From positions 151,478 through 215,477 of the forward strand of contig NZ_BMNC01000013.1 in NCBI RefSeq assembly GCF_014646255.1: 64,000 nt of DNA, in the 5' to 3' direction. This document shows, piece by piece, positions 32,166 through 40,037 of this stretch. Position 1 is the stretch's first letter, and the number at the start of each line of letters is the position of its first letter. The notes under the pieces were generated by a model. The model was not told the origin of the DNA, made no database searches, and saw only the letters and a program-made list of their open reading frames with translations. Position numbers and translations under genes: made by a program. Source of the stretch: Lentzea pudingi. Lineage in GTDB: Bacteria; Actinomycetota; Actinomycetes; Mycobacteriales; Pseudonocardiaceae.

Positions 32166-33254
32166 ATGGCTGACCAGGTGGGCACGTGTGCGCACTGCGG
32201 CACCGCGACCGCCACCTCCCGGCGCAGGCAAGCGCGGTACTGCTCGAACGCCTGCCGCCAGCGGGCTTACCGGCGGCGCGTCAACGAACCCGTTACGGCA
32301 CTGGACAGTTTCATAGGTCGTGACGCCGAACTGGACCGTCTCGGCGGGATCGCCGGCACGCGCCTGCTCACGCTCGTCGGACCGGCCGGTGTGGGGAAGA
32401 GCAGGCTGGTCAAGGAGTTCGCCGGGGACCGGGCGACGTGGGTCGAGCTCGCCTCGGCGACGGACGTGGCGCGGGCGTGCGCGGTGGCGCTCGGCGAGCC
32501 CGCGGAGGCGCCCGTGCTGAGCACGCTGGTGCGGGCGCTGGCGGGCCGCGAGACAGTGCTCGTGCTGGACAACTGCGAGCACGTCGTCGCGGGGTGCGCG
32601 GCGCTGCTGGAGCCGTTGCTGCTCGGTTGTCCAGGGCTCACGGTCGTCGCGACCAGCAGGGAACCGTTGCGGGTGCCCGGTGAGGTGTTGTTCGCGGTGC
32701 GGCCATTGTCGATCACGGACGCGGTGGAGCTGTTCGCCGACCGGGCCCGCGCGAACCAGGTGGGGCTGCGGCTGGGCGACAGGGACGTGCTGGCCGCGCT
32801 GTGCACGCGCCTGGACCGCCTCCCGCTGGCCATCGAGCTCGCGGCGAGGCTCGTGACAGTGTTGCCCGTCGAGGAGGTCCTGGCGCGGCTCGACGACCGC
32901 CTGGAACTCCTCAACCGCGGCAACCGCACCGCAGCCCGGCGGCACCAGAGCCTGCGCGCCGCGATCGGCTGGAGCTACGACCACCTGAGCGCCGACGAGC
33001 AGCACGTGTTCCGGTGCATCTCGCAGGGGTCCGGCGGCTTCGGGCTCGACGTCGCGGTCCGGGCCTGCGACCTGCCCTCGGACCGGGTGCTGGTGGTGCT
33101 GTCCGCGCTCGTGACCAAGTCGCTGCTCACGTTCACCGGGGCCGGCCGGTTCGAGCAGCTGGAGTCGGTCCGGCTCTACGGCAGGGAACGGCTCGCGGAG
33201 CAGTCCGGGAAGGCGGTCCGCCGCGGGGCAGCCCCCGCGGCGAGCCACTCATAA
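32166..33254 (+). CDS. NB-ARC ATPase with zinc-binding N-terminus, C-terminally short
   Basis: 362 residues. Residues 1-38 carry a four-Cys module (Cys8, Cys11, Cys26, Cys30; CAHC and YCSNAC) ending in RQRAYRRR, probably zinc- and nucleic-acid-binding. The P-loop is VGPAGVGKSR (71-80), Walker B is VLVLDNCEH and the sensor region VVATSREPLRVPGE. A winged-helix region follows (ELLNRGNRTAARRHQSLRAAIGWSY) and the protein ends shortly after YGRERLAEQSG. In the AfsR/LuxR-like ATPase regulators this point continues into several hundred residues of TPR and often a LuxR domain; these are missing. A tRNA gene follows 11 bp downstream. Confidence 0.75.
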   Translation: MADQVGTCAHCGTATATSRRRQARYCSNACRQRAYRRRVNEPVTALDSFIGRDAELDRLGGIAGTRLLTLVGPAGVGKSRLVKEFAGDRATWVELASATDVARACAVALGEPAEAPVLSTLVRALAGRETVLVLDNCEHVVAGCAALLEPLLLGCPGLTVVATSREPLRVPGEVLFAVRPLSITDAVELFADRARANQVGLRLGDRDVLAALCTRLDRLPLAIELAARLVTVLPVEEVLARLDDRLELLNRGNRTAARRHQSLRAAIGWSYDHLSADEQHVFRCISQGSGGFGLDVAVRACDLPSDRVLVVLSALVTKSLLTFTGAGRFEQLESVRLYGRERLAEQSGKAVRRGAAPAASHS

Positions 33255-33265
33255 CCGCTGATCAA

Positions 33266-33339
33266 TGAGGTCGGGGGGACTCGAACCCCCACTGGCTGGG
33301 ACCTAAACCCAGTGCCTCTGCCAATTGGGCTACGACCCC
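33266..33339 (-). tRNA. tRNA-Leu(UAG), short variable arm
   Basis: 74 nt on the minus strand without encoded CCA. Acceptor GGGGTCG pairs with CGACCTC (one G-U), with discriminator A. The D-arm is GCCC-AATTGGCA-GAGGC. The anticodon stem CTGGG/CCCAG holds loop TTTAGGT, anticodon TAG. The variable region is five nt (CCAGT). The T-arm is GGGGG-TTCGAGT-CCCCC. All stems pair well. Anticodon and discriminator point to leucine (codon CUA), but bacterial tRNA-Leu normally has a long class II variable arm, absent here. Confidence 0.82.
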
Positions 33340-33448
33340 TCGGGTGGAAGCCTATAGGCAGTCCATGGACTCGCTCTCCCGGGTCGCGCGAAGCCCCGGC
33401 ACCGGCCGTCCACTACGGTTGCGGGCAGAACCGCTGCTAGGAGGACAT

Positions 33449-33670
33449 GTGGCTCGCGATCCCGACACCATCCAGCGCGAGATCGAGCAGGCTCGCACCG
33501 CGCTGGCCGCCACCCTGGACGAGCTCAGCGAGCGCGCCAACCCGCAGAAGCTCGTCGAGCAGGGCAAGTCGTCCGTGCTCGACGTGCTGGGCCAGCCCAA
33601 GGTCAAGTACACGCTGATCGCGGTCGGCGTCGTGGTCGGCTTCGCGCTGGTGCGCAAGCTCTTCCGCTAG
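33449..33670 (+). CDS. DUF3618 protein
   Basis: 73 residues: an N-terminal amphipathic helix RDPDTIQREIEQARTALAATLDELSERANP, which is the DUF3618 motif, then one membrane helix (YTLIAVGVVVGFALVRKLF). GTG 33449 follows AGGAGG. Function unknown; such proteins resemble bacterial membrane-shaping or stress-associated small proteins. Its TAG stop overlaps the convergent tetR stop in the shared tetramer CTAG (33667-33670). Confidence 0.82.
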   Translation: MARDPDTIQREIEQARTALAATLDELSERANPQKLVEQGKSSVLDVLGQPKVKYTLIAVGVVVGFALVRKLFR

Positions 33671-34281
33671 GAGACCCGCACCAACGGCAGGAGCACCTGC
33701 TCGACGACCTTCTCCACGAACGGCTCGTCGAGCGGGTCCCCCGTCAGCATCAGCCGGTAGATCAGGGCGGCGCCCGCGATCTCCACCGCCATGCCGCGCG
33801 GGGCGTCGGCCTTGAGCTCGCCCCGTTCGGCGGCGCGGTCCATGATGCCGCGCAGCACGTCGCGCTGCGAGATCAGGAAGGTCTCCCGGAACGCCGCCGC
33901 CAGCTCGGGCTCGTGCGGGAGTTCGCCCACGAGTGCCTGAGCGGCCTTGCCGATCGGTCCGGAGAGGAACGCGGCGAACGACGAGAGGAACTCGCGCAGG
34001 TCTCCGGCCAGGGAACCGGTGTCCGGTGCCGCGAGGTTCTGCGTGGCGAGCTGGGTGCACGTGTCGATCACGAGATCGAGCTTCGACTCCCACCGCCGGT
34101 AGATCGTCGCCTTGCCCGCCCTCGCACGGGCCGCCACCGCGTCCATGGTGAGGGCCCGGTACCCGACCTCGGCCATCACCTCGAGCGCTGCCTGACGTAA
34201 AGCGTCGTCCCTGCTGGCGTCGCGAGGACGGCCCCGCTGGGGGACCCTGCCCTCGTTGAACGCCGCTGTCGACACGGCCAT
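33667..34281 (-). CDS. TetR/AcrR family regulator
   Basis: 204 residues. The N-terminal HTH is DDALRQAALEVMAEVGYRALTMDAVAARARAGKATIYRRWESKLDLVID, the form of TetR_C-type regulators with 'KATIYRRW'. The C-terminal ligand domain includes GPIGKAAQALVGELPHEPELA. ATG 34281 is preferred to an earlier start because GGAGGTGGC precedes it. Target genes are not evident: its neighbours are DUF3618 and a small secreted protein. Confidence 0.85.
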   Translation of the reverse strand: MAVSTAAFNEGRVPQRGRPRDASRDDALRQAALEVMAEVGYRALTMDAVAARARAGKATIYRRWESKLDLVIDTCTQLATQNLAAPDTGSLAGDLREFLSSFAAFLSGPIGKAAQALVGELPHEPELAAAFRETFLISQRDVLRGIMDRAAERGELKADAPRGMAVEIAGAALIYRLMLTGDPLDEPFVEKVVEQVLLPLVRVS

Positions 34282-34500
34282 GCCACCTCCTCGTACCAGG
34301 GCACGGCTCATGCGTGTCCTCCCCGCCCCTTTGGCGGCACATCCTAGGCGTCTTACCCATCTTGCAGGGTGGGCAGCACCCGCTTTGTCGCATTGTGTTG
34401 CGCTTAGTTGAATCTTGTGTTTTTCGATTCAGAAGTCCTACCTTTCGGAGTTCTCGCCAGCGCCAGCCGGCCGACGAAAGACCGGGGAAAAGACCGGTTC

Positions 34501-34562
34501 ATCGGAGGTCTGGGCGCCGGGGCTCAAAAACCCGGTCCGAGTCCTCTGAGGACGGTCTCCGA
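34501..34562 (+). ncRNA. Candidate structured RNA upstream of small secreted protein
   Basis: TCGGAG (34502-34507) pairs with CTCCGA (34557-34562) and encloses two hairpins: CCGGG/CCCGG (34517-34521, 34531-34535; loop GCTCAAAAA) and GTCC/GGAC (34541-34544, 34550-34553). Just upstream ACCGG-N8-CCGGT forms a further hairpin. The fold resembles a three-way junction, but I could not match it to a known riboswitch. The gene's likely promoter lies downstream of it, which weakens a leader role. Confidence 0.3.
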
Positions 34563-34603
34563 CCTGGTGTAACGCGGGTCACAGTCCGCCCTATATGCCG
34601 TGC

Positions 34604-34882
34604 ATGAAGGCAACGCGTCTCCTCCCTGCTCTCGCGGTGACCGCCGCGTTGGCGTTGGCGCCTGGCCTGGCGCTCGCCGACCCCGGAAACGGCAAGGGGA
34701 ACGGGATCACGGGCAACCCGAGCGTCCCACCTGGACAGTCCAGAAAGGACGTTGCGGTGCCGCAGTCACAACCACAGCCGAAGGCCGGTCTCGACCTGCT
34801 GCCGCTGGGCCTCGCCGGCCTGCTGCTCGTGGGCGGTGGCGGCGCGGCCGTGGTCATGGCCGGTCAGTCCCGGAGGCCTTGA
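34604..34882 (+). CDS. Small secreted protein with C-terminal membrane anchor
   Basis: 92 residues from ATG 34604 (an ATG at 34595 is also in frame). Signal peptide RLLPALAVTAALALAPGLALA, a short Gly/Asn/Pro/Gln-rich linker of about 40 residues, then a C-terminal helix LLPLGLAGLLLVGGGGAAVVMA and QSRRP. The shape is that of a wall-associated protein without an LPXTG motif. A TATAT-containing -10 (34591-34596) lies 7 nt upstream. The last 29 bases overlap the convergent methyltransferase gene. Function unknown. Confidence 0.6.
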   Translation: MKATRLLPALAVTAALALAPGLALADPGNGKGNGITGNPSVPPGQSRKDVAVPQSQPQPKAGLDLLPLGLAGLLLVGGGGAAVVMAGQSRRP

Positions 34883-35612
34883 CCGCCAGGGCGAGCTGGG
34901 TCATGTACCGCTTCACGACCCGGCCGTCGTACCGCGTGTCGATCAAGCGCCGGATGTCCGCGATCAACCGGTCGCGGTCCGGCAGCACGATGTGGTTCGA
35001 GTACGTCAGCAGCAGGTCCACGTAGGCCTCGGAGGAGTAGGTCCGCTCCCACTCGTACCGGTGGAACTCGGGCTCGCCGAAGAACGAGCTTTCGTCGAAC
35101 TCACAAGGGATTCCCGACGCGGGGGACTGCCGCAGCCCCGGCGGCGTGGCGGGGTCCCAGCGCTCGTAGCACTCCTGCACGTCCACGAAGAACCGCTCGG
35201 TCCCGCCCGCGACGTGGTGCGTCGAGATCACCGCCAGCGAGCCGCCCGGACGCAACGCCGCGGCACAGCGCGCCATCCGGGTCGCGGGATCGAGCCAGTG
35301 GAACGCCGTCGCCGACACGACGAGGTCGAACGGCTCCGCGGGCAACGGCCAGACGTCGAAGTCCGCCACCACCACGTCCGCCGCAGGAGCGTGCGAACGA
35401 GCGATCTCGGCCATGAGCGGACTCAGCTCGACCGCCGTCACGTCTCCCAGGGACGTCAGCGGCAGCGTCGCCTGGCCGGTGCCCGCGCCGATCTCCAGGA
35501 CGCGCGGGCCGTGCAGCCGTTCGAACAGCTGCGGGGGATAGGCGGGACGAGCCCGGTGGTAGCGGGCCGCGTCCTCGCCGAACGTGGTGCGCAAACGCTC
35601 GCGGTCGGTCAC
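34854..35612 (-). CDS. Class I SAM-dependent methyltransferase
   Basis: 252 residues. Motif I is VLEIGAGTGQATLPLTSLG near residue 38, motif II VVADFDVWPLPAEPFDLVVS, and motif post-I is AVELSPLMAEIARSH. The start RLRTTFGEDAARYHRARPAYP and FHWLDPATRMARCAAALRPGG match the methyltransferase type-11 subgroup. The substrate is unknown. GTG 35612 overlaps the stop of the esterase gene upstream on the same strand. Confidence 0.88.
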   Translation of the reverse strand: MTDRERLRTTFGEDAARYHRARPAYPPQLFERLHGPRVLEIGAGTGQATLPLTSLGDVTAVELSPLMAEIARSHAPAADVVVADFDVWPLPAEPFDLVVSATAFHWLDPATRMARCAAALRPGGSLAVISTHHVAGGTERFFVDVQECYERWDPATPPGLRQSPASGIPCEFDESSFFGEPEFHRYEWERTYSSEAYVDLLLTYSNHIVLPDRDRLIADIRRLIDTRYDGRVVKRYMTQLALAVKASGTDRP

Positions 35613-36745
35613 CCGCCGAATTCAAGCGAGCGGGACGGCAGCGCGTCCATCCCGTTTCGCGCGAACCCCGCCCAGACGCCCCGGATCGTCTTGGCCAGCA
35701 CGGGATCCGGCTCCTCCCCGGCGAGCATGCCCGCACCGAGCCAGCCGTCCGGATCGAACAGGAACGGCAGCTCCATGCAGTGGCACGAACCCAGCGGGGC
35801 GTCGGCGGGCGCCCACGTGAAGCGGTAGGTGGCGACCTGGCCGCCCGCGACGGCCCAGTCCTGCGCCAGCTCACGGGCACCGCCAGCGAAGACCAGCTCG
35901 GTCACGGCCTCCCAGTGCTCGCGGCTGGGCACGTACGGACTGCCGTCGTCGGCCGTGTGCCCGACGAGCAGCTCGACGCGGGGCGCCACGGCGGAGAGGT
36001 CGACCGAGCCCAGTTCCGGCGCGAACGGCATGCCACCGGACGGCGCGAACTTCGGTCCCACCTCGGCGACCGCGGCGACCTGGGCCGCCAGCACGTCCTC
36101 GACGGAGGTGGCGCCGTCGACGGAGAGTGCGGCACGCAACGCGGCCGTCATCTCGGCGCGTTCCGGGCTGCGCGTGCCCAGCGGCGCGCTCTGCAGGATC
36201 GCCCGGCGGAACAACCCTTCCGTGTCCGTGAGCATCAACGCGTACACCGAGTCGGCACCCGCGGACTGCCCGAACGCCGTCACGTTCGCCGGATCACCGC
36301 CGAACGACGCGATGTTGTCCCGTACCCACCGCAACGCCGTGAGCTGGTCGAGCAGCCCCAGGTCGTCCCGCAGGTAACCGAAGACGCCGAGGCGGTAGCT
36401 GACGCTGACGACCACGACACCTTCCGAGGCCAGCAGCGAGGCCTCGTACTTCGTGGACTCGCCGCTGCCGGTCACGTAGGCACCGCCGTGGAACCACACC
36501 ATCACCGGCAGTCCGGACGCGTCGGCGGGTGCGGTCACCGAGAGCACCTGGCAGTGCTCGTCGAACGACAGGCCCTCGACGGAGTTGCCGACCAGCGCGG
36601 CCAGTGCGGACGGAGGCTGCGGGCAGGCGGGACCGCGTTCGGAGGGGCGCGCACCGTCCCACGGCACCGGCGTCGGCTCGGCGAATCGGGAGGCCGTCGC
36701 ATAACGGATACCGCGTGCCCGTACGAGACCTTCGGCAGTGATCAC
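35609..36745 (-). CDS. Type-B carboxylesterase
   Basis: 378 residues. The oxyanion-hole segment is VMVWFHGGAYVTGSG and the nucleophile elbow is FGQSAGADSVYAL; the EHC-Q and YRLGVFGYL blocks are typical of carboxylesterases. The acid residue is likely in GHTADDGSPY and the catalytic His in the C-terminal SCHCMELPFLF. GTG 36745 is chosen from a -10 box 7 nt upstream. Carboxylesterases hydrolyse aliphatic or aromatic esters. It is followed by the methyltransferase with a four-base overlap. Confidence 0.88.
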   Translation of the reverse strand: MITAEGLVRARGIRYATASRFAEPTPVPWDGARPSERGPACPQPPSALAALVGNSVEGLSFDEHCQVLSVTAPADASGLPVMVWFHGGAYVTGSGESTKYEASLLASEGVVVVSVSYRLGVFGYLRDDLGLLDQLTALRWVRDNIASFGGDPANVTAFGQSAGADSVYALMLTDTEGLFRRAILQSAPLGTRSPERAEMTAALRAALSVDGATSVEDVLAAQVAAVAEVGPKFAPSGGMPFAPELGSVDLSAVAPRVELLVGHTADDGSPYVPSREHWEAVTELVFAGGARELAQDWAVAGGQVATYRFTWAPADAPLGSCHCMELPFLFDPDGWLGAGMLAGEEPDPVLAKTIRGVWAGFARNGMDALPSRSLEFGG

Positions 36746-36752
36746 GCCCTCG

Positions 36753-36758
36753 ATACTA
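36753..36758 (-). promoter_or_regulatory. -10 box of leaderless esterase-methyltransferase operon
   Basis: TAGTAT read on the minus strand, 7 nt before GTG 36745; no SD sequence. Confidence 0.55.
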
Positions 36759-36855
36759 AGCACGAGTAACCAATTGCACAGCGTCTCGATTCGGCGGGAA
36801 CACCGGGACAGGAGGACGCTGTGACGGTTGGACAACGAGGCAGAGGAGGCGCCCT

Positions 36856-37890
36856 GTGCGGGCTACGACGATCTACGGCACCCGTGACATCCGCGTTGAG
36901 GAGGTGCCGGACGCGGCCGTTCAGGAGGCCACCGACGTCGTCGTCCGGGTCGAGCTCGCGTGCATCTGCGGCAGCGACCTGTGGGCGTACCGCGGGGTGG
37001 CCAAGCGCGAGGGCGGGCAGCGGATCGGCCACGAGTTCCTCGGCATCGTCGAGGAGGTCGGCGGGGACGTGAAGAGCGTCCAGGTCGGCGACCGGGTCAT
37101 CGCGCCGTTCGTGTGGAGCGACGGCACGTGCGCGTACTGCCAGGCCGGGCTGCAGACGTCCTGCCGCAGCGGCGGGTTCTGGGGCAGCAAGGGCAGCGAC
37201 GGCGGGCAGGGCGAGGCGGTCAGGGTGCCGCAGGCCGACGGCACGCTGGTCCGGGTCCCCGCGGACGCGCCGGCGTCGCTGCTGCCCGCGTTCCTGAGCC
37301 TGAGCGACGTCATGGGCACCGGTCACCACGCCGCCATGGGCGCGGGTGTCGGTCCCGGCGCGACGGTCGCGGTCGTGGGTGACGGCGCGGTGGGGCTGTG
37401 CGGCGTGCTGGCGGCCAAGCGGCTCGGTGCCGAGCGGATCATCGCGATGGGCCGCCACGAGGACCGTGCGAAGATCGCGACGCTCTTCGGCGCCACGGAC
37501 CAGGTCTCCGAACGCGGTGAGGCCGCGATCGAGCGCATCAAGGAGATGACCGGCGGCCTCGGGGCGTCCGCGGTGCTGGAGTGCGTCGGCACCGAGCAGT
37601 CGTGGGAGACCGCGATGGGCATCGTGCGCGACGGCGGCCGGATCGGGTACGTCGGTGTGCCGCACGAGATGCCGGGGCTGCCGCTGGGCAAGCTGTTCGG
37701 CCGCAACATCGCCATCGGTGGCGGTGTCGCCCCGGCGCGGGCGTACCTGCCGGAACTGCTGGCCGACGTGCTCGCCGGGCGGATCGACCCCGGTCCCGTG
37801 TTCGACCGGACGGTCGCGCTCGCCGACGTCGCCCAGGGCTACCAGGCGATGGACGAGCGGACCGCCCTCAAGGTCATCGTGCAGCCGTAG
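36856..37890 (+). CDS. Zinc-dependent medium-chain alcohol dehydrogenase
   Basis: 344 residues. Catalytic zinc ligands are Cys38 in CICGSDLW, His59-Glu60 in GHEFLGIVEEVGG. The NAD(P)-binding motif is VAVVGDGAVGLCGVLAAK. The structural-zinc loop reads SDGTCAYCQAGLQTSC: three of the usual four Cys are present, and the first is replaced by Asp. The end FDRTVALADVAQGYQAMDERTALKVIV is typical of the family. Substrate unknown; it converges on the Baeyer-Villiger-type gene with a 17-bp overlap. Confidence 0.88.
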   Translation: MRATTIYGTRDIRVEEVPDAAVQEATDVVVRVELACICGSDLWAYRGVAKREGGQRIGHEFLGIVEEVGGDVKSVQVGDRVIAPFVWSDGTCAYCQAGLQTSCRSGGFWGSKGSDGGQGEAVRVPQADGTLVRVPADAPASLLPAFLSLSDVMGTGHHAAMGAGVGPGATVAVVGDGAVGLCGVLAAKRLGAERIIAMGRHEDRAKIATLFGATDQVSERGEAAIERIKEMTGGLGASAVLECVGTEQSWETAMGIVRDGGRIGYVGVPHEMPGLPLGKLFGRNIAIGGGVAPARAYLPELLADVLAGRIDPGPVFDRTVALADVAQGYQAMDERTALKVIVQP

Positions 37891-39346
37891 TCAGCACGTA
37901 GTCCTCGGCGCGCACGCGCTTGGTCCGCATCCAGTACCGCCAGGTGAATCCCGGCCACACGGTGCGGTTCACGCCCTGCGCGTCGAGGTACCAGCTCTTG
38001 CACCCGCCCTGGGTCCACACGCCCTTGGTGAGCTTCCGCTGGAGCTCCTCGTTGAACTCCTGCTGGGCCTCCACTCGCACGTCCAGCTCCGCTGCGCGGT
38101 GTTTTTCGAGGAGCTGGAGGCACTGCGAGATGTACCGGATCTGCGACTCGATCATGAACACGACCGAGTTGTGCCCGAGTCCGGTGTTGGGGCCCAGCAG
38201 GAAGAACAGGTTGGGGAAGCCGGAGACCGTGATGCCGTAGTAGGTCTCGATGCCCTCCTGGCGCCACTGCTTCGCGAGGTCGACGCCGCCCTTGCCCTGG
38301 ATGTCCAGGTAGTCGAACGAGTCGACGACGTGGAACCCGGTGCCGTAGATGATGACGTCGACCTCGTGCTCGACGCCCGCGCTGTCCACGATGGACTTCT
38401 CGCGCACCTCGGAGACCTTGTCCGTCACCAGGTCGACGTTCGGGTAGCCGAGCGCCGGGTAGAAGTCGTTGGAGATCAGCACGCGCTTGCAGCCCATGGT
38501 GTAGTCGGGCTTGAGCTTGCGGCGCAGTGCGGGGTCCGGCACCTGCTTCTTCAGGTGCCGCAACGCGATCCCCTGCGCGAACTGCATGATCTTCGGGTTC
38601 ACCGCGAAGCCCAGCGCGGACGACTCGCGCGTCCAGTAGACGAAGTTGCGGTAGGCGCGTTGCGTGAAAGGCAGGGCGCGGAACAGCTTCTGCTCCCAGC
38701 CGTTGATCTCGCGGTCGGCCTTGGGCATGATCCACGGCGGCGTGCGCTGGAAGATCTTCATCGACGCGACCCGGCCTGCGATCTTCGGCACGAACTGGAT
38801 CGCGGACGCGCCCGTGCCGATGACGGCGACGCGCTTCCCGGTCAGGTCGTGGTCGTGGTCCCACTGCGCTGAGTGGAAGGCTTTGCCGCTGAAGTTCTCG
38901 ATGCCCGGCAGTTCCGGGACGTTCGGGATGTGCAACGCGCCGACGCCCGCGACCAGGGCCTGCGCCGTGTAGGTGTCACCCTGCTCGGTCGTGACGTTCC
39001 AGCGCTTGGCCTCGTCGTCCCACTGCGCGCCGGACACCTTGGTGTTGAAGCGGATGTGCGGCCGCAACCGGTACTTCTCGGCGACGTGCTTCAGGTAGTC
39101 GAAGATCTCGCCCTGCTTCGCGAACATCCGCGACCACTTCGGGTTCATCTCGAACGAGAACGAGTACATGTGCGACGGCACGTCACAGGCGCAGCCCGGG
39201 TAGGAGTTGTCCCGCCAGGTGCCGCCGAGGTCCGCGGCCTTCTCCAGCACCACGAAGTCGTGCTCGCCGCGCCGCTTCAGCTCGATGGCCATGCCGAGGC
39301 CGGAGAAGCCGGTGCCGATGACGAGCACTTTCGTCGTTCGGTGCAT
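37874..39346 (-). CDS. Baeyer-Villiger-type flavin monooxygenase
   Basis: 490 residues. FAD motif VIGTGFSGLGMAIELKRRG at the N-terminus; the BVMO fingerprint FxGxxxHxxxW appears as FSGKAFHSAQWDHD; NADP motif VAVIGTGASAIQFVPKIA; and the C-terminal IYGTGFHVVDSFDYLDIQG, FLLGPNTGLGHNSVVFMIESQ. These enzymes insert oxygen next to ketones or oxidise heteroatoms using NADPH. ATG 39346 follows GGAGGG. It diverges from a tetR gene across a 76-bp region carrying three inverted repeats, so repression by that regulator is likely. Confidence 0.9.
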   Translation of the reverse strand: MHRTTKVLVIGTGFSGLGMAIELKRRGEHDFVVLEKAADLGGTWRDNSYPGCACDVPSHMYSFSFEMNPKWSRMFAKQGEIFDYLKHVAEKYRLRPHIRFNTKVSGAQWDDEAKRWNVTTEQGDTYTAQALVAGVGALHIPNVPELPGIENFSGKAFHSAQWDHDHDLTGKRVAVIGTGASAIQFVPKIAGRVASMKIFQRTPPWIMPKADREINGWEQKLFRALPFTQRAYRNFVYWTRESSALGFAVNPKIMQFAQGIALRHLKKQVPDPALRRKLKPDYTMGCKRVLISNDFYPALGYPNVDLVTDKVSEVREKSIVDSAGVEHEVDVIIYGTGFHVVDSFDYLDIQGKGGVDLAKQWRQEGIETYYGITVSGFPNLFFLLGPNTGLGHNSVVFMIESQIRYISQCLQLLEKHRAAELDVRVEAQQEFNEELQRKLTKGVWTQGGCKSWYLDAQGVNRTVWPGFTWRYWMRTKRVRAEDYVLTTAAR

Positions 39347-39371
39347 GGGGGAGTCCCTCCGCTCGCGGTGG

Positions 39372-39416
39372 CTACTTCGCAGTAGGTTACTCGAAGTAAG
39401 TTACGAGCGGTAGACT
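39372..39416. promoter_or_regulatory. TetR operator cluster and promoter
   Basis: Three adjacent inverted repeats: CTACT-TCGC-AGTAG (39372-39385), TTACT-CGA-AGTAA (39387-39399) and TTAC-GAGCG-GTAG (39401-39413, imperfect). They span the interval between the divergent monooxygenase and tetR genes. The -10 box TAGACT (39411-39416) lies 6 nt before GTG 39423, and TTACTC (39387-39392) is a possible -35, so a protein bound here would block the tetR promoter. Confidence 0.65.
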
Positions 39417-39422
39417 CCTTTC

Positions 39423-40037
39423 GTGACTGCTCCGCGCCGCCGCATGCCCAAGGCCCAGCGCATGGCTCAAATGCTCACCGTCGCGGAGGAGATCTTCGCC
39501 GAGCAGGGGTATCTGGCCACGTCGATGGACGAGATCGCCGAACGCGTCGGCGTCTCGAAACCGATGCTCTACGAGTACTTCGGCTCGAAGGAAGGCCTGC
39601 TCATCGGCTGCATCCACCGCGCGCGCACGGAACTGCGGGAGAAGACGGCGGCGGCGATCTCGGGCGCGGCGAGCCCGGAGGAGTTCCTCAGACTGGGGCT
39701 GCTCGCGTTCTTCGAGTTCATCGACGAGCACCGCAGGTCGTGGGCGTTGCTGCGGCAGGAGGCGGCCGTGGCGGTGCCGTCGGCGCAGGAAGAGGTGGAA
39801 GGCATCCGCCAGCAGCAGACGGACATGATCGGGGCCGTGCTGGCGTCGTTCACGCCGGAGATCGACCCGCTGGAGGCGGAGGCGTTCGCGGAGATCGTCG
39901 TCGGTGCGACCGAACGGCTCGCGGTGTGGATGGAGCGCAGGCCCTCGGTGGGACCTGCGCTCGCAACCGACTACGTGATGAACGTGATCTGGCCTGGAGT
40001 GGCTAGGAAGCTGCCCGAACCCGCTCAGCCCGCATAG
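39423..40037 (+). CDS. TetR family regulator of the divergent monooxygenase
   Basis: 204 residues. HTH region RMAQMLTVAEEIFAEQGYLATSMDEIAERVGVSKPMLYEYFGSKEGL; the 'SKPMLYEYFGSKEGL' block is characteristic of one TetR subgroup. The C-terminal domain contains LGLLAFFEFIDEHRRSWALL. GTG 39423 is set by the -10 box at 39411. It probably represses itself and the divergent flavin monooxygenase through the operator cluster. Its last 35 bases overlap the convergent gatD gene. Confidence 0.88.
   Translation: MTAPRRRMPKAQRMAQMLTVAEEIFAEQGYLATSMDEIAERVGVSKPMLYEYFGSKEGLLIGCIHRARTELREKTAAAISGAASPEEFLRLGLLAFFEFIDEHRRSWALLRQEAAVAVPSAQEEVEGIRQQQTDMIGAVLASFTPEIDPLEAEAFAEIVVGATERLAVWMERRPSVGPALATDYVMNVIWPGVARKLPEPAQPA

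Noticed and set aside
34441..34603. c-di-AMP (ydaO-type) riboswitch
   Set aside because: Several stems exist but the conserved sequence blocks of that class are not recognisable, and the likely promoter lies downstream.
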